A DNA stretch of 64,000 bases from contig CAUQBR010000001.1 of the NCBI GenBank assembly GCA_963516475.1, positions 186,001 to 250,000 on the forward strand, read 5' to 3'. The stretch is from JABCPE02 sp963516475. Lineage in GTDB: Bacteria; Bacteroidota; Bacteroidia; Flavobacteriales; Weeksellaceae. Made by a program: the position numbers and the translations under genes. The notes beneath the pieces were generated by a model. The model was given only the letters and a program-made list of their open reading frames with translations. It had not been told where the DNA came from and made no database searches. Of this stretch, positions 43,249 to 51,358 are shown piece after piece (positions within the stretch are counted from its first letter, which is position 1; each line of letters starts with the position of its first letter).

Positions 43249-43764
43249 ATGAAAAAGATTTTAGCATGTGCATCTTTATTTTTTGCTGTAGCTACAGCAT
43301 CTGCACAAGGGACTTTGGAACAAAATGATGTACAAATTAATGCTGGTATAGGGATTTCTAGCTGGGGGATTCCTGTAATAGTAGGTGTAGACTATGGAAT
43401 TGCAAGAGACTTCACTATTGGAGCTGAAGCTTCTTACCGTTCTAAAAAAGAAACTTGGTATACCTATGAATGGAAACACTCTGTTTTTAGTATTGCTGCT
43501 AATGGTAATTACCATTTCAACAGAATATTAAGACTTCCTGATGAATTTGATCTTTATGCAGGTCTTTCTGTAGGGTACTATCACTGGACTCACAAATATA
43601 GTGGTGATGTAGATATTGATTATAATGGAAGCTATGCTTCTGGTCTAGGAATTTCTGGACAAGTTGGTGGTCGTTATTTCTTCACTAAAAACTTGGGTAT
43701 CAACCTAGAAGGTGGCGGAGGCCATGTTTCTGGTGGTAAAATTGGTATCACTTACAAATTCTAA
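43249..43764 (+). CDS. Outer-membrane beta-barrel protein
   Basis: 171 aa: signal peptide (MKKILACASLFFAVATASAQ), then amphipathic strands alternating small and aromatic residues (IGAEASYRSKKETWYTYEW, YHWTHKYSGDVDIDYNG) and a terminal strand ending ITYKF, the C-terminal Phe typical of barrels. About eight strands fit the length, as in OmpA/OmpX-like small barrels. No specific family is recognised. It has its own promoter and terminator. Confidence 0.8.
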   Translation: MKKILACASLFFAVATASAQGTLEQNDVQINAGIGISSWGIPVIVGVDYGIARDFTIGAEASYRSKKETWYTYEWKHSVFSIAANGNYHFNRILRLPDEFDLYAGLSVGYYHWTHKYSGDVDIDYNGSYASGLGISGQVGGRYFFTKNLGINLEGGGGHVSGGKIGITYKF

Positions 43765-43782
43765 GAAAATAAAAACCAACAT

Positions 43783-43815
43783 AAAGGAGATAGAAATTTC
43801 TATCTCCTTTTTTAG
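43783..43815 (+). terminator. Terminator after the outer-membrane barrel gene
   Basis: A perfect palindrome AAAGGAGATAGAAA/TTTCTATCTCCTTT (43783-43810) with a following T run. Confidence 0.88.
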
Positions 43816-43863
43816 TTATTTTATAAATTCTTTTTTTATTTTTAGACCCTAAAATCATAAATA

Positions 43864-45417
43864 ATGTCAAAAAAGGAAAAATTTATAGCAGAAACTACGC
43901 CTCGCTACACTACAAAAGGGCATTTCTTTACTCTAGGAAAAGGTATTTTGGATGGAGAAGTCATCCCTGAAGTAGATGTAAATATCCCTCTGCGAACCAT
44001 CAATAGACACGGCCTCATCGCTGGAGCAACAGGAACAGGAAAAACCAAAACACTACAAGCCTTCGTAGAGCAGCTCTCACATCATGGTGTATCTTCTTTG
44101 GTAATGGATATCAAGGGGGACCTTTCTGGAATAGCAGCCACAGGAGAAATGAACAGCCGTATCCAAGAAAGATATGATAAAACCAAATTACCATACCAGC
44201 CACAGGCTTTCCCTGTGGAGCTAATGTCTCTCTCTGCCGAGAAAGGAGTAAAACTTAGAGCTACTGTTACTGAATTTGGACCTGTGCTTTTGAGTAAAAT
44301 TTTAGGACTAAACGATACACAGACCAGCATCATGTCTATCGTTTTCAAATATTGTGATGACAAAGGTCTTCCTCTCATAGACTTAGAAGACTTGAAAAAG
44401 GTATTACAATATGTAACTGATAATGAACAAGGTAAAAAAGAACTTGCCGATGGATATGGCTCTATCGCTCCTGCATCATTAGGCGCTATTCTGCGAAGCA
44501 TCGTGGCGCTGGAACAACAGGGAGCATCACAAATTTTCGGAGAACCTAGTTTCGATGTTTTAGACTTGCTAAAAACCAGAAACGAAAAGGGTGTAGTAAA
44601 CATCCTTCGTGTAGTAGATATACAGAACAAGCCTACTCTGTTCTCTACTTTTATTTTGTCTCTTTTTGCTGAGATATATTTGACCCTTCCAGAAGCAGGA
44701 GACTTGGATAAACCTAAATTGGCTGTTTTTATAGATGAAGCGCACTTAATCTTTAAAGATGCTCCAAAAGTGCTTTTAGAACAAATAGAAACGATGGTAA
44801 AACTTATTCGTTCTAAAGGTGTAGGAATCTATTTCATCACACAGGTGCCTGGCGATATTCCAGAATCTGTTTTGAGCCAGCTGGGACTAAAAATACAGCA
44901 CGCCCTAAGAGGATTTACGGCAAAAGACAAAAAAGAAATTTCTAAAGCTGTAGAAAACTATCCTATGAGTGAGTTTTATAAAGCGAGTGAACTTATCCAG
45001 TCCCTTGGTATCGGAGAGGCTTTCGTAACGGCATTAGACGAAAAAGGAATCCCTACACCGCTGGTTCACACTTATTTAATTTCGCCAGAAAGTAGAATGG
45101 ACATACTGTCTCCAGAGGAGATTGACAATCTCGTAAATCAATCGGAATTGGTAAGAAAATACAACCAAACTGTTGATAAAGAATCTGCTTACGAAATTTT
45201 ATTACGAAGAATGAACGAAGAACAGGGAGATTCCGCAAATACAGAAACCAGCAAACCACAGCAGAGCAAACCTACCAAGGAAGAACCTTCTATGTTTGAA
45301 AGTATCTTAGGAAGCCCTATGGTTCAGACTTTTGGGAAAACCCTAATGAGAGAAGGCGCAAAAGCCATCATGGGAATGATAGGACTGAAAAAGACTACCA
45401 AAGGTTCAAAAAAATAA
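43864..45417 (+). CDS. HerA/YjgR-like P-loop ATPase (DUF853)
   Basis: 517-aa cytoplasmic ATPase. Walker A is GATGTGKT at 54-61, followed by LSSLVMDIKGDL-type sequence; Walker B FIDEAH at 289-294; an arginine-finger-like QLGLKIQHALRG follows. This is the DUF853/YjgR branch of the HerA-FtsK superfamily. Unlike true HerA it has no NurA nuclease partner beside it and no HAS-barrel at the start. The C-terminal 90 residues are a low-complexity linker (TSKPQQSKPTKEEPS) and a helical tail. Its cellular role is not established. Confidence 0.88.
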   Translation: MSKKEKFIAETTPRYTTKGHFFTLGKGILDGEVIPEVDVNIPLRTINRHGLIAGATGTGKTKTLQAFVEQLSHHGVSSLVMDIKGDLSGIAATGEMNSRIQERYDKTKLPYQPQAFPVELMSLSAEKGVKLRATVTEFGPVLLSKILGLNDTQTSIMSIVFKYCDDKGLPLIDLEDLKKVLQYVTDNEQGKKELADGYGSIAPASLGAILRSIVALEQQGASQIFGEPSFDVLDLLKTRNEKGVVNILRVVDIQNKPTLFSTFILSLFAEIYLTLPEAGDLDKPKLAVFIDEAHLIFKDAPKVLLEQIETMVKLIRSKGVGIYFITQVPGDIPESVLSQLGLKIQHALRGFTAKDKKEISKAVENYPMSEFYKASELIQSLGIGEAFVTALDEKGIPTPLVHTYLISPESRMDILSPEEIDNLVNQSELVRKYNQTVDKESAYEILLRRMNEEQGDSANTETSKPQQSKPTKEEPSMFESILGSPMVQTFGKTLMREGAKAIMGMIGLKKTTKGSKK

Positions 45418-45427
45418 TTTTTTATTT

Positions 45428-45462
45428 AAAATTCCCTTCGTTTCGGAGGGATTTTATTTTTA
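45428..45462 (+). terminator. Terminator after the HerA-like gene
   Basis: TCCCTTCG and CGGAGGGA form the stem around TTT, followed by TTTTATTTTT. Confidence 0.8.
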
Positions 45463-45467
45463 TAAAC

Positions 45468-46076
45468 ATGGAAAAAATCACAAAAAAGAGTCTTCGGGAA
45501 CGATGGAAAAATTCTAGTTTTATCAACCAAATAGACATTAGTAGAGAAATTGACATCCATTTATTAAACAATATTGATCTCAGAGGTATTAATTTAGATG
45601 AGTTTATCTTTCCTAAAATTATTCAAGACAAACTAGAAAATATAGATTTATCCTATGGAAAAGGCAGCCTGTCCATAATAGATTCTGAAATTAAAAATTT
45701 ACAATGTGTAGAATTTAAATTTGATAAATCAAGCTGGTTTAGCAAAACCAAAATTATAGATTCTTCTTTTCATAAAGCCCAATTTAATTTCAATTTTACA
45801 GATATTATTTTTGAAAATTGTGATTTTTCAAAGTCCATTTTCAAAGGAGGTTTTCAAGAGTGTGGATTCAGAAGATGTATTTTTTCTAATTGTAATTTTA
45901 AGGAGTCGCAATGGAAAAACCTATATCTTTTAGCAAATCAGTTTTTAGATTGTAATTTTTCTGATTTTAAAATATATAATGCAGGAATTAGAGGTTTTAA
46001 AACCAATACAAATCTTGAAAATATTAAAGATATCTTTACAAATTCTGATGCACAAGGACTAATTAAATTAAAATAG
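45468..46076 (+). CDS. Pentapeptide-repeat protein
   Basis: 202 aa with imperfect A(D/N)LxX-type repeats from about residue 40: LNNIDLRGINLDEF, ENIDLSYG, FENCDFSKSIFKGGF, FRRCIFSNCNFKES and FLDCNFSDF. Five-residue spacing of Asn/Cys-Asp/Asn-Phe triplets is the pentapeptide-repeat right-handed helix. Base composition is more AT-rich than neighbours such as the HerA-like gene, so a recent origin is possible. No signal. Such proteins can bind gyrase or serve as scaffolds; no function is claimed here. Confidence 0.75.
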   Translation: MEKITKKSLRERWKNSSFINQIDISREIDIHLLNNIDLRGINLDEFIFPKIIQDKLENIDLSYGKGSLSIIDSEIKNLQCVEFKFDKSSWFSKTKIIDSSFHKAQFNFNFTDIIFENCDFSKSIFKGGFQECGFRRCIFSNCNFKESQWKNLYLLANQFLDCNFSDFKIYNAGIRGFKTNTNLENIKDIFTNSDAQGLIKLK

Positions 46077-46091
46077 GACACTTACCAAACA

Positions 46092-46122
46092 TTGACCATT
46101 TAGCATTAAAACTTTATCTTTG
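46092..46122 (+). promoter_or_regulatory. Predicted promoter of the exonuclease gene
   Basis: TTG (46092-46094), 20 bp, then TATCTTTG (46115-46122), a near-consensus Bacteroidota promoter. It fixes the ATG at 46143 as the likely start. Confidence 0.6.
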
Positions 46123-46142
46123 CAGCTTTGATTGATGGTAAA

Positions 46143-47366
46143 ATGTATTCGGTAATAGATATAGAAAGTAACGGCGCAGGTTTCAGAGAAGAATGCATCA
46201 TAGAACTCGCTATTTTTGTTTATGATGGGCATGAGGTGGTAGACCAGTTCATCACGCTCATTAATCCCGAAGCCGAAATTACCCAATATGTACAAAAACT
46301 CACTGGGATAACGCCTAAAATGGTCAAAAGAGCACCAAAATTCCACGAGATAGCGAAACGAGTAATAGAAATGACCGAAAACACCACGCTCGTGGGACAC
46401 AATGTAGAGTTTGACTATCGTATGCTGCGCCAGTCTTTTCGAAGATTGGGATTTGATTTTAAAATCAATACCATAGACACCCTTCCATTAGCTAAAAAAC
46501 TGATTCCCGATGTAGAAAGCTACTCACTTGGGAAACTTTGTAAATCTGTGGGTATTCCGCTCTCAGATGCTCATCGTGCTGGTGGCGATGCCAGAGCGAC
46601 ATTGGATTTATTTAAGCTTTTAATCTCAAAAGACACTGAAAACCAGATTATTCAACAGCATCAGGAAGAAACTCAATCCAAACTCTACATCAATAAAATC
46701 AACGAACTTACCGAAAACCTACCTTCCGAAAAAGGGATTTTCTACTTACAAAATAAAGCAGGAAAAATCATTTTCTGCGATTTCAGCGACAATATATACA
46801 AGTCCGCAAAGGGAATTTTAAACTCTAAATCCAAAAAAAATATTCAGCTCCAAAACAATGTGGAGCAAATCTACTACGAGTTCACAGGCACGGATATCAT
46901 TGCCCAACTGATGCTGAAAGAAAAAAGTTTGAAAAAGAGAGTTCCTAAACCTTTCGCTGTAAGATACAGCGCGCAGAAAGGTTCTTTCTTCGTTTCTTCA
47001 GCTAAAAAGAATGAAGGTGAAACAGATTTATTTAATTTCAAATATCCTTCTCAGGCCGAAAAATTATTGGCAATTCTACAAAAAGAAAATTTAGATTATA
47101 AAGCTTTGAAAAAGAAAATTTCCTTCGTTGGAAGGAACGAACTATGGATAGGACAAGGGAGAAAACTCGGCGAGCATTCTTTTTTGGCTTTTAAAGAGGG
47201 AAAATTCATCGGTTATGGTTTCTATGAACTCTACCACCAGACGCTCTCTTGGGAAAAAATCCTAAAACTTACCATTCCCGTTACCACACTTCCCAAAGAA
47301 ATAAAAAACGAAATGCAGATAGCCTATCTCAAAGGAGAATTTAAGGTTATCAAAATCAATTCGTAG
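46143..47366 (+). CDS. DnaQ-like exonuclease with a degenerate GIY-YIG domain
   Basis: 407 aa from the ATG at 46143; the TTG further upstream lies only 5 bp past the -7 box. The N-terminal 3'-5' exonuclease (1-160) has the DEDDh set: Asp6 and Glu8 (IDIES), Asp91 (HNVEFD), His144 and Asp149 (AHRAGGD). A second region (about 190-300) has the outline of the GIY-YIG domain normally fused to DnaQ-like proteins, but GVY is GIF and YVGK is FCDF (211-214), so the nuclease residues are lost. The C-terminal 110 residues are unassigned. It ends by overlapping aat by 11 bp tail to tail. Confidence 0.85.
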   Translation: MYSVIDIESNGAGFREECIIELAIFVYDGHEVVDQFITLINPEAEITQYVQKLTGITPKMVKRAPKFHEIAKRVIEMTENTTLVGHNVEFDYRMLRQSFRRLGFDFKINTIDTLPLAKKLIPDVESYSLGKLCKSVGIPLSDAHRAGGDARATLDLFKLLISKDTENQIIQQHQEETQSKLYINKINELTENLPSEKGIFYLQNKAGKIIFCDFSDNIYKSAKGILNSKSKKNIQLQNNVEQIYYEFTGTDIIAQLMLKEKSLKKRVPKPFAVRYSAQKGSFFVSSAKKNEGETDLFNFKYPSQAEKLLAILQKENLDYKALKKKISFVGRNELWIGQGRKLGEHSFLAFKEGKFIGYGFYELYHQTLSWEKILKLTIPVTTLPKEIKNEMQIAYLKGEFKVIKINS

Positions 47367-48000
47367 GCTTACGGAGAATATCCAAAAACTCTATTTTAGG
47401 GATTTCCCTAGCTCCAAGGCTTTCCAAATGCTCTGTATAGACCTGACAATCTATGAGTTTGTATCGGTCAGTGTTTTTTTCCACAAACTGAATAAACCCT
47501 GCTTTGCTGGCATTACTCACTTTGCTAAACATACTCTCACCACAGAAAACATGCCCCATTTCCACACCGTAAAATCCTCCTACCAATTCCCCATTTTCCC
47601 AGACTTCTATGCTTTTGGCTTTTTCCTGCTGCTTTAGTTCTGTGTATGCTTTTATCATTTCTTCCGAAATCCAAGTTCCATCCTGCCCTTTTCGTGAAAT
47701 ATTTGCGCAGTTTCTCATCACTTCTTCGAAACATTTATTTTCTGTGAAAACAAATTTGCCATCTCTCAGGATTTTCCGCATAGATTTAGAAATTTTCAGT
47801 TCTTCTGGAAAAAGCACGAACCGAGGATCTGGACTCCACCAGAAAATCTCATCACCTTCATTGAACCACGGAAAAATCCCCAAAGAATAAGCCAAAATCA
47901 ACCGCTGAGCAGACAAATCTCCTCCTACGGCAACAATCTCACTTTCGGGATGATATTTATATGGGTCTGGAAACCAAATTTCTGAATCTAATTGATACAT
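47356..48000 (-). CDS. aat: Aat, leucyl/phenylalanyl-tRNA--protein transferase
   Basis: Attaches Leu or Phe from charged tRNA to proteins with N-terminal Arg/Lys, marking them for ClpS/ClpA-type degradation by the N-end rule. 214 aa. Seen: FPDPYKYHPESEIVAVGGDL at 10-29, YSLGIFPWFNEGDEIFWWSPDPR, then ELVGGFYGVEMGHVFCGESMFS, the hallmark C-terminal GNAT-like segment. Length normal. It converges with the exonuclease gene and overlaps it by 11 bp, with no terminator between them. Confidence 0.95.
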   Translation of the reverse strand: MYQLDSEIWFPDPYKYHPESEIVAVGGDLSAQRLILAYSLGIFPWFNEGDEIFWWSPDPRFVLFPEELKISKSMRKILRDGKFVFTENKCFEEVMRNCANISRKGQDGTWISEEMIKAYTELKQQEKAKSIEVWENGELVGGFYGVEMGHVFCGESMFSKVSNASKAGFIQFVEKNTDRYKLIDCQVYTEHLESLGAREIPKIEFLDILRKPTN

Positions 48001-48011
48001 TTATTAAAATT

Positions 48012-48041
48012 TAAAAAATCCTACTAAACAGCAGGATTTAT
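48012..48041 (-). terminator. Terminator after the DUF3127 gene
   Basis: AATCCTGCT pairs with AGTAGGATT (one G-U pair) on the minus strand, followed by TTTTTT. Confidence 0.65.
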
Positions 48042-48059
48042 TTTATAATAAGATTTTAT

Positions 48060-48440
48060 TTAAAATGGTAAATCATCATCCGACTCTTCATCGAATGGAT
48101 TGTCATTCGCCGCAGAAGATTGTGGTGCCGCAGGTGCTGCGTATGTAGGCTCATCAAAGCTGCTTCCATCCGTTTTTTCCAATCTCCATGCTGTGATAGA
48201 GTTAAAATACTTCACCTGTCCCTCTGGATTTGTCCATTCTCTTCCTCTGATATTGATTCCTACCTTTACTTTATCTCCTTCTGACACTTGGTCTAAAAGT
48301 GAAATTTTTTCAGATAAAAACTCTATACTGATGGGTTGTGGATATTGTTCCTCTGTAAGTAACACCATCTCTCTTTTCTGAAAACCGCTTGGAAAAGTTT
48401 GAGTTTCAAATACTTTCTTAACTGTCCCTTGTAATTCCAT
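48060..48440 (-). CDS. DUF3127-domain protein
   Basis: 126 aa. The DUF3127 domain covers about 1-95 (MELQGTVKKVFETQTFPSGF, EEQYPQPISIEFL, NIRGREWTNPEGQVKYFNSI), an OB-fold-like pattern. The acidic tail ending DEESDDDLPF closely resembles the C-terminal tip of single-stranded DNA-binding proteins (DDDLPF), which recruits partner proteins; this supports a DNA-binding or SSB-like role, though the family is officially unknown. It stands alone with its own terminator. Confidence 0.88.
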   Translation of the reverse strand: MELQGTVKKVFETQTFPSGFQKREMVLLTEEQYPQPISIEFLSEKISLLDQVSEGDKVKVGINIRGREWTNPEGQVKYFNSITAWRLEKTDGSSFDEPTYAAPAAPQSSAANDNPFDEESDDDLPF

Positions 48441-48515
48441 AAAAATATAATTTTTTAGCTGGTAAAGTTAAAAAACTCTTTTAAAAGGAAAAAATAAAAA
48501 AAAATATATTTATGC

Positions 48516-48545
48516 TTGTGGATTAAAAATAAGTTTGTATATTTG
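48516..48545 (+). promoter_or_regulatory. Promoter of the tRNA operon
   Basis: TTG (48516-48518), 19 bp, then TATATTTG (48538-48545), matching the Bacteroidota promoter layout, 36 bp before the first tRNA. Confidence 0.7.
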
Positions 48546-48580
48546 CAATCACAAAAGAACAAAGTAGTTCATTTTTTTTC

Positions 48581-48662
48581 GCGGATGTGGTGTAATTGGT
48601 AGCCACGCCAGACTTAGGATCTGGTGCCGAGAGGCGTGGGGGTTCGAGTCCCTTCATCCGCA
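48581..48662 (+). tRNA. tRNA-Leu (anticodon UAG)
   Basis: 82 nt. The acceptor GCGGATG pairs with CATCCGC; the anticodon stem CCAGA/TCTGG holds CTTAGGA with TAG; a class II variable arm (TGCCGAGAGGCGT) and the T loop TTCGAGT follow. CCA is not encoded. First of three clustered tRNAs. Confidence 0.93.
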
Positions 48663-48668
48663 CAGCTT

Positions 48669-48744
48669 GCGAAAATAGCTCAGTTGGTAGAGCACAACCT
48701 TGCCAAGGTTGGGGTCGCGGGTTCGAATCCCGTTTTTCGCTCCA
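48669..48744 (+). tRNA. tRNA-Gly (anticodon GCC)
   Basis: Acceptor GCGAAAA pairs with TTTTCGC, with discriminator T and an encoded CCA (48742-48744). D loop AGTTGGTA, anticodon loop TTGCCAA with GCC, T loop TTCGAAT. It lies 6 bp after the first tRNA-Leu and differs from it in having CCA encoded. Confidence 0.93.
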
Positions 48745-48750
48745 TTCCAT

Positions 48751-48834
48751 GCCCTGGTGGTGGAACTGGTAGACACGCAGGACTTAAAATCCTGTGCCTC
48801 TTTTGGCGTGCGGGTTCAAGTCCCGCCTGGGGTA
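48751..48834 (+). tRNA. tRNA-Leu (anticodon UAA)
   Basis: 84 nt. Acceptor GCCCTGG pairs with CTGGGGT through three wobble pairs; the anticodon loop holds TAA (GGACTTAAAATCC); a class II variable arm (TGCCTCTTTTGGCGT) and T loop TTCAAGT follow. CCA is not encoded. Last tRNA before the operon terminator. Confidence 0.92.
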
Positions 48835-48837
48835 CTC

Positions 48838-48880
48838 TAAAACCTTGATAATCCACTGATTGCCAAGGTTTTATTTTTTT
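48838..48880 (+). terminator. Terminator of the tRNA operon
   Basis: AAAACCTTG (48839-48847) pairs with CAAGGTTTT (48864-48872), followed by TTATTTTTTT. Confidence 0.8.
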
Positions 48881-48950
48881 ATAAAACATTCATTTTTATT
48901 AAATTTTATATCATTTAAAATAGTTTTAAAAAAATTTTCTCATAAAAATA

Positions 48951-48994
48951 AATAAAGCCAATCTTTAATTATAAAGATTGGCTTTATTCTTTTT
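48951..48994. terminator. Terminator after the bacilliredoxin gene
   Basis: A 17-bp perfect stem (48951-48967 with 48972-48988) and ATTA loop, with T-rich DNA on both sides, 20 bp past the bacilliredoxin stop. Between it and the tRNA terminator only AT-rich DNA is seen. Confidence 0.85.
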
Positions 48995-49009
48995 CTAAAA
49001 AGTTTCTTT

Positions 49010-49420
49010 TTAGCAGAATTCTTCATAAGCCGCCTGTAAATTAGCAGCGATAGCTCCTGCTGGATGTCCTTCTATATGGTGTCTTTCTATCATATGAACA
49101 AGCTCACCATCTTTGAACAAAGCAATAGATGGAGAAGATGGCGGAAATGGCGCCATGTGCTTTCTTGCTTCCGCTACAGCTTCCGTATCAAATCCCGCAA
49201 AAGCAGTCACTAAATGATCTGGTTTCTTGTCTCCTGTAAGGGAATAAAGCACCCCTGGTCTCGCTGCTCCAGCAGAGCAACCACACACGGAGTTAATAAC
49301 CAACAATGTTGTTCCTTTCTGCCCAAGTGCTTCTACAACCTGCTCTGGCGTTGTAAGGTCTTTGAAACCATTCTCTGTAAGTTCTTCCTTCATAGGAATT
49401 ACCAATTCTTCTGGATACAT
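49010..49420 (-). CDS. BrxA/BrxB-type bacilliredoxin
   Basis: 136-aa thioredoxin-fold protein of the YphP/YqiW (bacilliredoxin) family, which removes bacillithiol from protein disulfides. The active site is Cys46-Gly47-Cys48 in NSVCGCSAG, the CGC motif of the family. ARKHMAPFPPSSPSIALFKDG is the conserved cis-Pro region. This suggests the cell makes bacillithiol, as some Bacteroidota do; no bsh gene lies in the window. Single gene with its own terminator. Confidence 0.93.
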   Translation of the reverse strand: MYPEELVIPMKEELTENGFKDLTTPEQVVEALGQKGTTLLVINSVCGCSAGAARPGVLYSLTGDKKPDHLVTAFAGFDTEAVAEARKHMAPFPPSSPSIALFKDGELVHMIERHHIEGHPAGAIAANLQAAYEEFC

Positions 49421-49455
49421 AATTTTATTTTATCAATTTTGGATTAAACAATATT

Positions 49456-50889
49456 TTAAATAGTTGAAAGTCTCAGTGTATTAGTTTTTCCGCTTTCATA
49501 TACAGGCATCGCATTTAGATTTACCACGAAATCTCCTTGCTTCACAAAACCGTAATTACTTGCCAGCATATTCACTTGGATAACCGTTTCATCGGTAGAT
49601 TTCTGCATATCATAGTAGAACGCTCTAACTCCCCAAAGAAGGTTAAGCTTCGCTAAAACCCTTCTATCTGAACAGAATACAATAATGTGAGCATGAGGTC
49701 TATGAGCCGAAATCTGGAACGCTGTATAGCCCGAATTGGTAAGCGTGATGATACCTTTCGCATTGGCTTTTTTAGCGATTCTCACGGCAGAATAGCAGAC
49801 CATATCTGTGATGTAGCGGTCTTCGTCCTCGGTTTGTATCTTTTCAATGGGTTTGTTACTGCTCATATAGAGTTTGTCTTTCTCGATATTGCTCACGATT
49901 TTAGCCATATTTTTAATCACATCCACAGGATATTTTCCCACAGAAGTTTCACCAGAAAGCATCACTGCATCCGCGCCATCCAGCACGGAATTAGCCACAT
50001 CATTCACCTCTGCACGAGTCGGCGTCAGGCTGTTTATCATGGTTTCCATCATTTGTGTAGCGATGATTACAGGTCTGGCATGATTTCTTGCTGCTTCTAC
50101 TAATTTTTTCTGAACCACAGGAACTTCTTCCATTGGGATTTCTACTCCTAAATCTCCTCTGGCAACCATGATTCCATCACATTCTCTTAGGATTTCATCC
50201 ATGTTTTCTACACCTTCAGGTTTTTCTATTTTGGCAATAATAGGAGTATTAAGCTTTCCATTGGTATGATTTTGAATCAAATCTTTCAAATCTTTGATGT
50301 CCTGCGCGTGTCTCACAAAAGAAAGTGCAATCCAGTCAAACTCATTATCCAGCATAAATTTAGCATCCTCTATGTCCTTTTCTGTAAGGGCAGGGAGCGA
50401 AATCGCTGTATTAGGAAGGTTTACTCCCTTTTTAGAGCTGAGCGGGCCGCCTTGTATTGCTTTTGCTTTTACAATATCTTTTTGATTGGTTTCTATAACT
50501 TCAAAAACCAATTTACCATCATCTATCAGAATTCTCTCGCCTACTTTTACATCTTTCGCAAATCTTTCGTAGGTCATATACACTCTGGATGCATCACCTT
50601 CTACATTCTCATTGGTAAAAGTAAGAATGTCCCCTGGGTTGATAAAAGAACCTTCTTTCACAACACCCACACGGAGTTTAGGCCCTTGTAAATCCCCAAG
50701 AATAGCCGTATTAAAGCCATATTCTTTGTTGATAGAACGGATAAGTTCCACATTTTTCTTCACCAAGTCATAGTCAGCGTGAGAAAAATTGATTCTAAAC
50801 ACATCCACTCCTTCTTTTATCATTTCTATCATGGTTTCTCTGCTAGAAGATGCAGGTCCCAATGTCGCTATTATCTTGGTTTTTTTCAT
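49456..50889 (-). CDS. pyk: Pyk, pyruvate kinase
   Basis: Last step of glycolysis, phosphoenolpyruvate plus ADP to pyruvate plus ATP. 477 aa from the ATG at 50889; an ATG at 50904 is also possible but overlaps the upstream gene by 11 bp. N-terminal KTKIIATLGPASSS, the ADP/PEP region FSHADYD, and the active-site signature IAKIEKPEGVENMDEI with its catalytic Lys are present, followed by VMVARGDLGVEIP. It closes the conserved run acpP-fabF-rnc-IPExxxVDY-pyk. Confidence 0.96.
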   Translation of the reverse strand: MKKTKIIATLGPASSSRETMIEMIKEGVDVFRINFSHADYDLVKKNVELIRSINKEYGFNTAILGDLQGPKLRVGVVKEGSFINPGDILTFTNENVEGDASRVYMTYERFAKDVKVGERILIDDGKLVFEVIETNQKDIVKAKAIQGGPLSSKKGVNLPNTAISLPALTEKDIEDAKFMLDNEFDWIALSFVRHAQDIKDLKDLIQNHTNGKLNTPIIAKIEKPEGVENMDEILRECDGIMVARGDLGVEIPMEEVPVVQKKLVEAARNHARPVIIATQMMETMINSLTPTRAEVNDVANSVLDGADAVMLSGETSVGKYPVDVIKNMAKIVSNIEKDKLYMSSNKPIEKIQTEDEDRYITDMVCYSAVRIAKKANAKGIITLTNSGYTAFQISAHRPHAHIIVFCSDRRVLAKLNLLWGVRAFYYDMQKSTDETVIQVNMLASNYGFVKQGDFVVNLNAMPVYESGKTNTLRLSTI

Positions 50890-50893
50890 GTCT

Positions 50894-51358
50894 TTATTTA
50901 TCATAAAATATTATTTGGTATAATTCCTGTTCTGAAGAGAGCAGATATTCCTCTACGGAATCCACCCAATCCTTAGGAAAATTTATATTAGAAAAATCTT
51001 CCCAACCGTCTTTTGAAAAGATTATATAATCTACTTCTTTATCTATAAAATATTTTTCTTCGTCTCCTTGCTGGAAAAGTTCATTTGGACTTGTTTGCTT
51101 TGTTTCGGACCAAAAAGACTTGTTAGCAAAGATAGTAAATTTAGCTTGTGTAATTTCATCATAAGTTTCAAACTTTGGAAACTTATAATGTCTAAAATAA
51201 TCCTCCGCCATTAAGTCATTGGCTCTATAAAAATTAAACAAATTGAGTTGATTTACCTTGAAAAACAGCTCGTGATGAGATATTTGTTGTTTCAATTTTA
51301 TCAACCCTATTAGAATTTCTTCTTCTTCAAAATCAAGGAAAATTTTATTATTTTTCAA
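50894..51358 (-). CDS. IPExxxVDY-family protein
   Basis: 154 aa of unknown function. FIDKEVDYIIF near 104-114 corresponds to the IPExxxVDY signature of this Flavobacteriia family, here with the Pro replaced. The rest is helical with no signal or membrane segment. The gene sits in the expected place between rnc (11-bp overlap with its end) and pyk, the arrangement that I recall for the family, and is probably translated with rnc. Confidence 0.82.
   Translation of the reverse strand: MKNNKIFLDFEEEEILIGLIKLKQQISHHELFFKVNQLNLFNFYRANDLMAEDYFRHYKFPKFETYDEITQAKFTIFANKSFWSETKQTSPNELFQQGDEEKYFIDKEVDYIIFSKDGWEDFSNINFPKDWVDSVEEYLLSSEQELYQIIFYDK

Noticed and set aside
43864..45417. HerA-like ATPase as a HerA-based defence or repair module
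   Set aside because: No NurA, SIR2 or nuclease partner adjacent and the sequence is the DUF853/YjgR branch; neighbours are unrelated.
45468..46076. Pentapeptide-repeat gene as part of a mobile or defence island
   Set aside because: AT-rich composition only; no integrase, transposase, tRNA junction or flanking repeats.
46128..46142. TTG start for the exonuclease gene
   Set aside because: It lies 5 bp past the -7 box, and the ATG at 46143 begins the conserved first strand.
48624..48889. Open frames on both strands across the tRNA cluster
   Set aside because: They lie wholly inside or over three well-folded tRNAs and their terminator and have no family resemblance.
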